From CAZENU01 sp965222125 (GTDB lineage Bacteria > Chloroflexota > Dehalococcoidia > Lucifugimonadales > CAZENU01), in assembly GCA_965222125.1 (NCBI GenBank), contig CBDCTC010000002.1:124001-188000 (forward strand): 64,000 nucleotides of DNA, written 5' to 3'. The notes below the pieces were generated by a model, which had not been told where the DNA came from, did not search any database, and saw only the letters and a list, made by a program, of their open reading frames with translations. Below are positions 61,810 through 64,000 of the stretch, piece after piece (position 1 is the first letter of the stretch; the number at the start of each line of letters is the position of its first letter). Both the position numbers and the translations under genes were made by a program.

Positions 61810-63297
61810 CTACCTGAGCATCCCTCGGTAGATCTCCTGGCCCTGCCGGAACAGGTCGACTACTTCCTTGCGCTGGGAGTCGGTGTAGAACTTCCCCTTC
61901 CGGGACACCAGCTCCAACGAGTCGTCGATCTCCGCGACGAACTGCCGGGCGGCCTCGGTCCTGTGAACCCCCGCGCCACCCGCGTTCACGTAGACCGGGC
62001 TGGTGTGGGCGAACACGGGCTGGAAGTAGCTGTCCCGCGTGCTACTCGAAACGCGGGCCGCAACCCAGCCGTCCGTGTCGGCCGCTACCTCCGCCTCCAA
62101 CAGTCCGGCCGTCGATCCTTCGGGGAATGACCTCGAAGCCGCGACCGATCCGTTCGACACGACCTCGACCCGGTGTACGGGATAGTGGGACTTCCAGCCG
62201 ACCTCGACCGACAGCGGCCGTCCCACCGCGGCCTCGACCTCCGCGCCGGGCGCATGCCCGTCGACCGATAGGGTCAGCGCGGGGCCGTTCGTGATGAACG
62301 TCCGGCCTGCAGTCAGCGCCTCCACCCACGATTCGTAGTCGAACGGCCCGCCGCTGTGAGCGTAGACCCGGTTGCCCGAGCACAGGAACCAGTCGGAGCC
62401 GGTGGACGCCGGCAGCCTGATGCCCGCGTTCAACATGCGGTAGTAGATGTCGTACTCGGCGTCCGCCCAGTAGGGGTCGAACAGGTTGAAGGCGTCGACC
62501 TTCCCCATCGCGGCCGCCACCGGGGCCTCCAGGCCGCGGCCGTTGTGACACCAGATCACGATTCCGCCCTGACGTCTCGTGTCGTCGCAGGCGTAGGAGA
62601 GCGGCGGGTAGTCGGGATCGAATGCGTCGACCAGCATCCCGCGGCTGACAGGCTCGACCACGTTGCGGATGCTGAGCAGCATGATGTGGCCGTAGCCCAT
62701 GTCGCCCGGCTCTTCGTCCCACCTCGCGCCGTGCCGGTTCTCCTCGCCGCACTGGACGTAGTGGTGGGCCGTCGAAAAGTCGGTGAGCATCCCGGGCGCG
62801 TACTTGTTGCTGGCGTAGTCGAAGTCCCACCGCCTGAGGACGCTGATGGCCGTCATCCTCAGGTCCTCCACCCGCGGGTCCAGCCACAGGCGCTCATCCG
62901 GCCTCTCTTCCTTCTCGTCGTAGTGGATGTGCGTGTTGCCGGGATGCCATCCCTGGTCGCCCAGCTCCGACCAGCGCTCGAGCTCCACGTCGACCGTGAC
63001 GACGCCGCGAGCGGGCATCTCCACGTCGAGCACCGCGGGCGCGTACTCCGTGCCGCGTTCGACCACGACCCGTGTGGCCCCGCGGGGGACCTTGACCTCG
63101 AAACCGCCGGCGGCGTAAAAGAACGGGTCGCCGGAACCCACCTTCAGAATGGCGCCGTCGGGGTGGACGAAGCCGCCCGCAGAGGTCGTGACGCTGACCT
63201 TTGCCGGAATACGCTCGCCGTCCGCCTTGTCCCTGATGGAGCCAGCCAGTGTTGCGCCTCCGGGCGCAAAGGCTAGCCGGCCGTGGGTTCTGACCAT
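61810..63297 (-). CDS. CehA/McbA-like metallohydrolase (PHP-related)
   Basis: 495 aa from the ATG at 63297 (GGAGG about 10 nt upstream). An N-terminal beta-rich domain (AGSIRDKADGERIPAKVSV) precedes the metal-binding region GWHPGNTHIHYDEKE, with further His and Asp in VIWCHNGRGLEAP and STGSDWF. CehA and McbA hydrolyse carbaryl, but most homologues have other, unknown substrates. No signal peptide is seen. Divergent from the UGSC selenoprotein gene (160 bp between starts). Confidence 0.75.
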   Translation of the reverse strand: MVRTHGRLAFAPGGATLAGSIRDKADGERIPAKVSVTTSAGGFVHPDGAILKVGSGDPFFYAAGGFEVKVPRGATRVVVERGTEYAPAVLDVEMPARGVVTVDVELERWSELGDQGWHPGNTHIHYDEKEERPDERLWLDPRVEDLRMTAISVLRRWDFDYASNKYAPGMLTDFSTAHHYVQCGEENRHGARWDEEPGDMGYGHIMLLSIRNVVEPVSRGMLVDAFDPDYPPLSYACDDTRRQGGIVIWCHNGRGLEAPVAAAMGKVDAFNLFDPYWADAEYDIYYRMLNAGIRLPASTGSDWFLCSGNRVYAHSGGPFDYESWVEALTAGRTFITNGPALTLSVDGHAPGAEVEAAVGRPLSVEVGWKSHYPVHRVEVVSNGSVAASRSFPEGSTAGLLEAEVAADTDGWVAARVSSSTRDSYFQPVFAHTSPVYVNAGGAGVHRTEAARQFVAEIDDSLELVSRKGKFYTDSQRKEVVDLFRQGQEIYRGMLR

Positions 63298-63382
63298 AGT
63301 GGTGGTTCCTCCATGCTGCCCTTTGCAGATATGGGCAAGGTACCACCTCCTCGTCAGATAGGTGTAGTAGCGCCCCGCTTCG

Positions 63383-63411
63383 TTGACACGCGGGGGCGTC
63401 GATTCTAGACT
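63383..63411 (+). promoter_or_regulatory. Promoter of the UGSC-family selenoprotein gene
   Basis: Perfect TTGACA (63383-63388) and TAGACT (63406-63411) with a 17-nt spacer. The predicted start is about 40 nt before the ATG at 63458. Confidence 0.7.
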
Positions 63412-63457
63412 CCGTGCGTCGCGGGCGTTCGTCCGCGGCGGAAGGAAGGTGTACGGC

Positions 63458-64000
63458 ATGCATCTACTGGAGGTCATGAACCCCGTCGCGCGGCAGCGGG
63501 CGATGGAGCACGTCGCTGCCGTCAACCCCCGGCTGGACCGGCTCGACGGCAAGACGATCGGCCTTGTGTGGAGCGGAACCCACGGCGGCGACGTCGCGCT
63601 CAACCGCGTCGGCGAGATGCTCAAGGAGCGTTTCGGCGAGGTCGAAACGAAGTTCTACACGGGCGGCAACTACCCGAACCCGCCGCACATCCTCAGGCAA
63701 GCGGCGGACGAGTGCGACGCCGTCATCGGAGCCACCGGCGACTGAGGGACGTGCGCGTCGTGGATGGTCCACGACATGATCGAGGTCGAGCGGATGGGCA
63801 GGCCCGCGGTGCCCATCATCTCCGGCCGGTTCGAGGGCGACGCCATCGCCAGCAGCCGCGCGTTCGGCATGCCCGCGCTCCGCTTCGTCATCGTGCCCCG
63901 CATCTACCGCAACCTCTCCCCGGCCGAGTCGATCAGCAACACCGAGCCCGCGTTCGACGACCTGGTCGGCATGCTGACCGTCGACGGCGACGGAGCGTTC
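63458..64000 (+). CDS. UGSC-family selenoprotein with in-frame UGA (U-G-T-C), 3' end cut by window
   Basis: 181 residues visible, open to the window edge. GAAGG lies about 10 nt before the ATG at 63458. The frame continues through a TGA at 63743-63745 (residue 96), giving DAVIGATGD-U-GTC-ASWMVHD, the active-site pattern of the UGSC family, with Thr in place of Ser; the region after it (EVERMGRPAVPII, PALRFVIVPRIYRNLSP) continues the same fold. A perfect hairpin whose loop begins 19 nt after the TGA fits a bacterial SECIS. UGSC proteins are a known Sec-containing family of unknown biochemical function, thought to be redox-active. If UGA were a stop, a 95-residue fragment would end just at the motif, which is unlikely. 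Confidence 0.88.
63757..63775 (+). promoter_or_regulatory. Putative bacterial SECIS element of the UGSC-family gene
   Basis: GTCGTGGA (63757-63764) pairs perfectly with TCCACGAC (63768-63775); the loop is TGG, with G in the second position. The loop starts 19 nt after the TGA. Stem length, loop size and distance closely match the element in the ArsC-like gene. Confidence 0.75.

Noticed and set aside
63383..63745. A 120-aa protein ending at the TGA 63743-63745
   Set aside because: It would end exactly at the conserved UGSC motif; the frame continues with family-like sequence, so the TGA is better read as selenocysteine.

Overview
The window is GC-rich (around 65% by eye), gene-dense bacterial chromosome. 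The gene mix suggests a marine or soil Chloroflexota of the SAR202/Dehalococcoidia type: an enolase-superfamily dehydratase, several SDRs, a LarA-like protein, DUF1501/DUF1800 proteins, peptide-type binding lipoproteins, and an rsmD-coaD-coiled-coil cluster. That placement is inference from gene content. No rRNA, tRNA or CRISPR array was recognised.

Layout. 1-2.1 kb: a LarA-like protein (cut by the window edge) and a zinc dehydrogenase. 2.2-3.5 kb: a STAS-like/GHKL-ATPase pair, the ATPase frameshifted. 3.7-8.1 kb: a Gld-type ABC exporter operon with a clear promoter. 8.2-21.1 kb: catabolic and secreted genes (sugar-acid dehydratase, serine hydrolase, M16 peptidase, beta-propeller glycosidase-like protein, two tandem binding lipoproteins, amidohydrolase) separated by repeat-filled gaps. 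21.5-23.9 kb: HIT protein, small protein and one complete IS. 24.1-30.8 kb: glycosidase-like protein, pncC, two SDRs and a histidine kinase/response regulator set. 30.8-38.3 kb: a minus-strand run of NHL, DUF1800, DUF1501 and PEBP genes, then DUF4956-VTC-CotH. 38.7-56.3 kb: mostly housekeeping (rpsF-ssb-rpsR, rsmD-coaD, greA-lysS, menG/ubiE, nnr, acpS, metF, folD, queA, dinG, ogg). 56.6-64 kb: a third binding lipoprotein, SDR, quinone oxidoreductase, alpha/beta hydrolase, CehA-like metallohydrolase and a second selenoprotein gene.

Main discovery: two genes carry an in-frame UGA at the expected redox position, each followed by a perfect 8-bp stem with a 3-nt G-containing loop at bacterial-SECIS distance. 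One (40370-40732) is an ArsC/Spx-like protein whose UGA replaces the first Cys of its CxxC (U-S-T-C). The other (63458 to the window end) is a UGSC-type protein with U-G-T-C. Ordinary gene calling would truncate or split both. The host must then encode selenocysteine machinery elsewhere.

Other notable points: two genes whose best Shine-Dalgarno is followed by AUC or AUU rather than AUG/GUG/UUG; a probably leaderless M16 peptidase mRNA; a hairpin plus T-run in the greA leader; a 10-G tract inside a lipoprotein gene; and several families of palindromic, tandem and MITE-like repeats.
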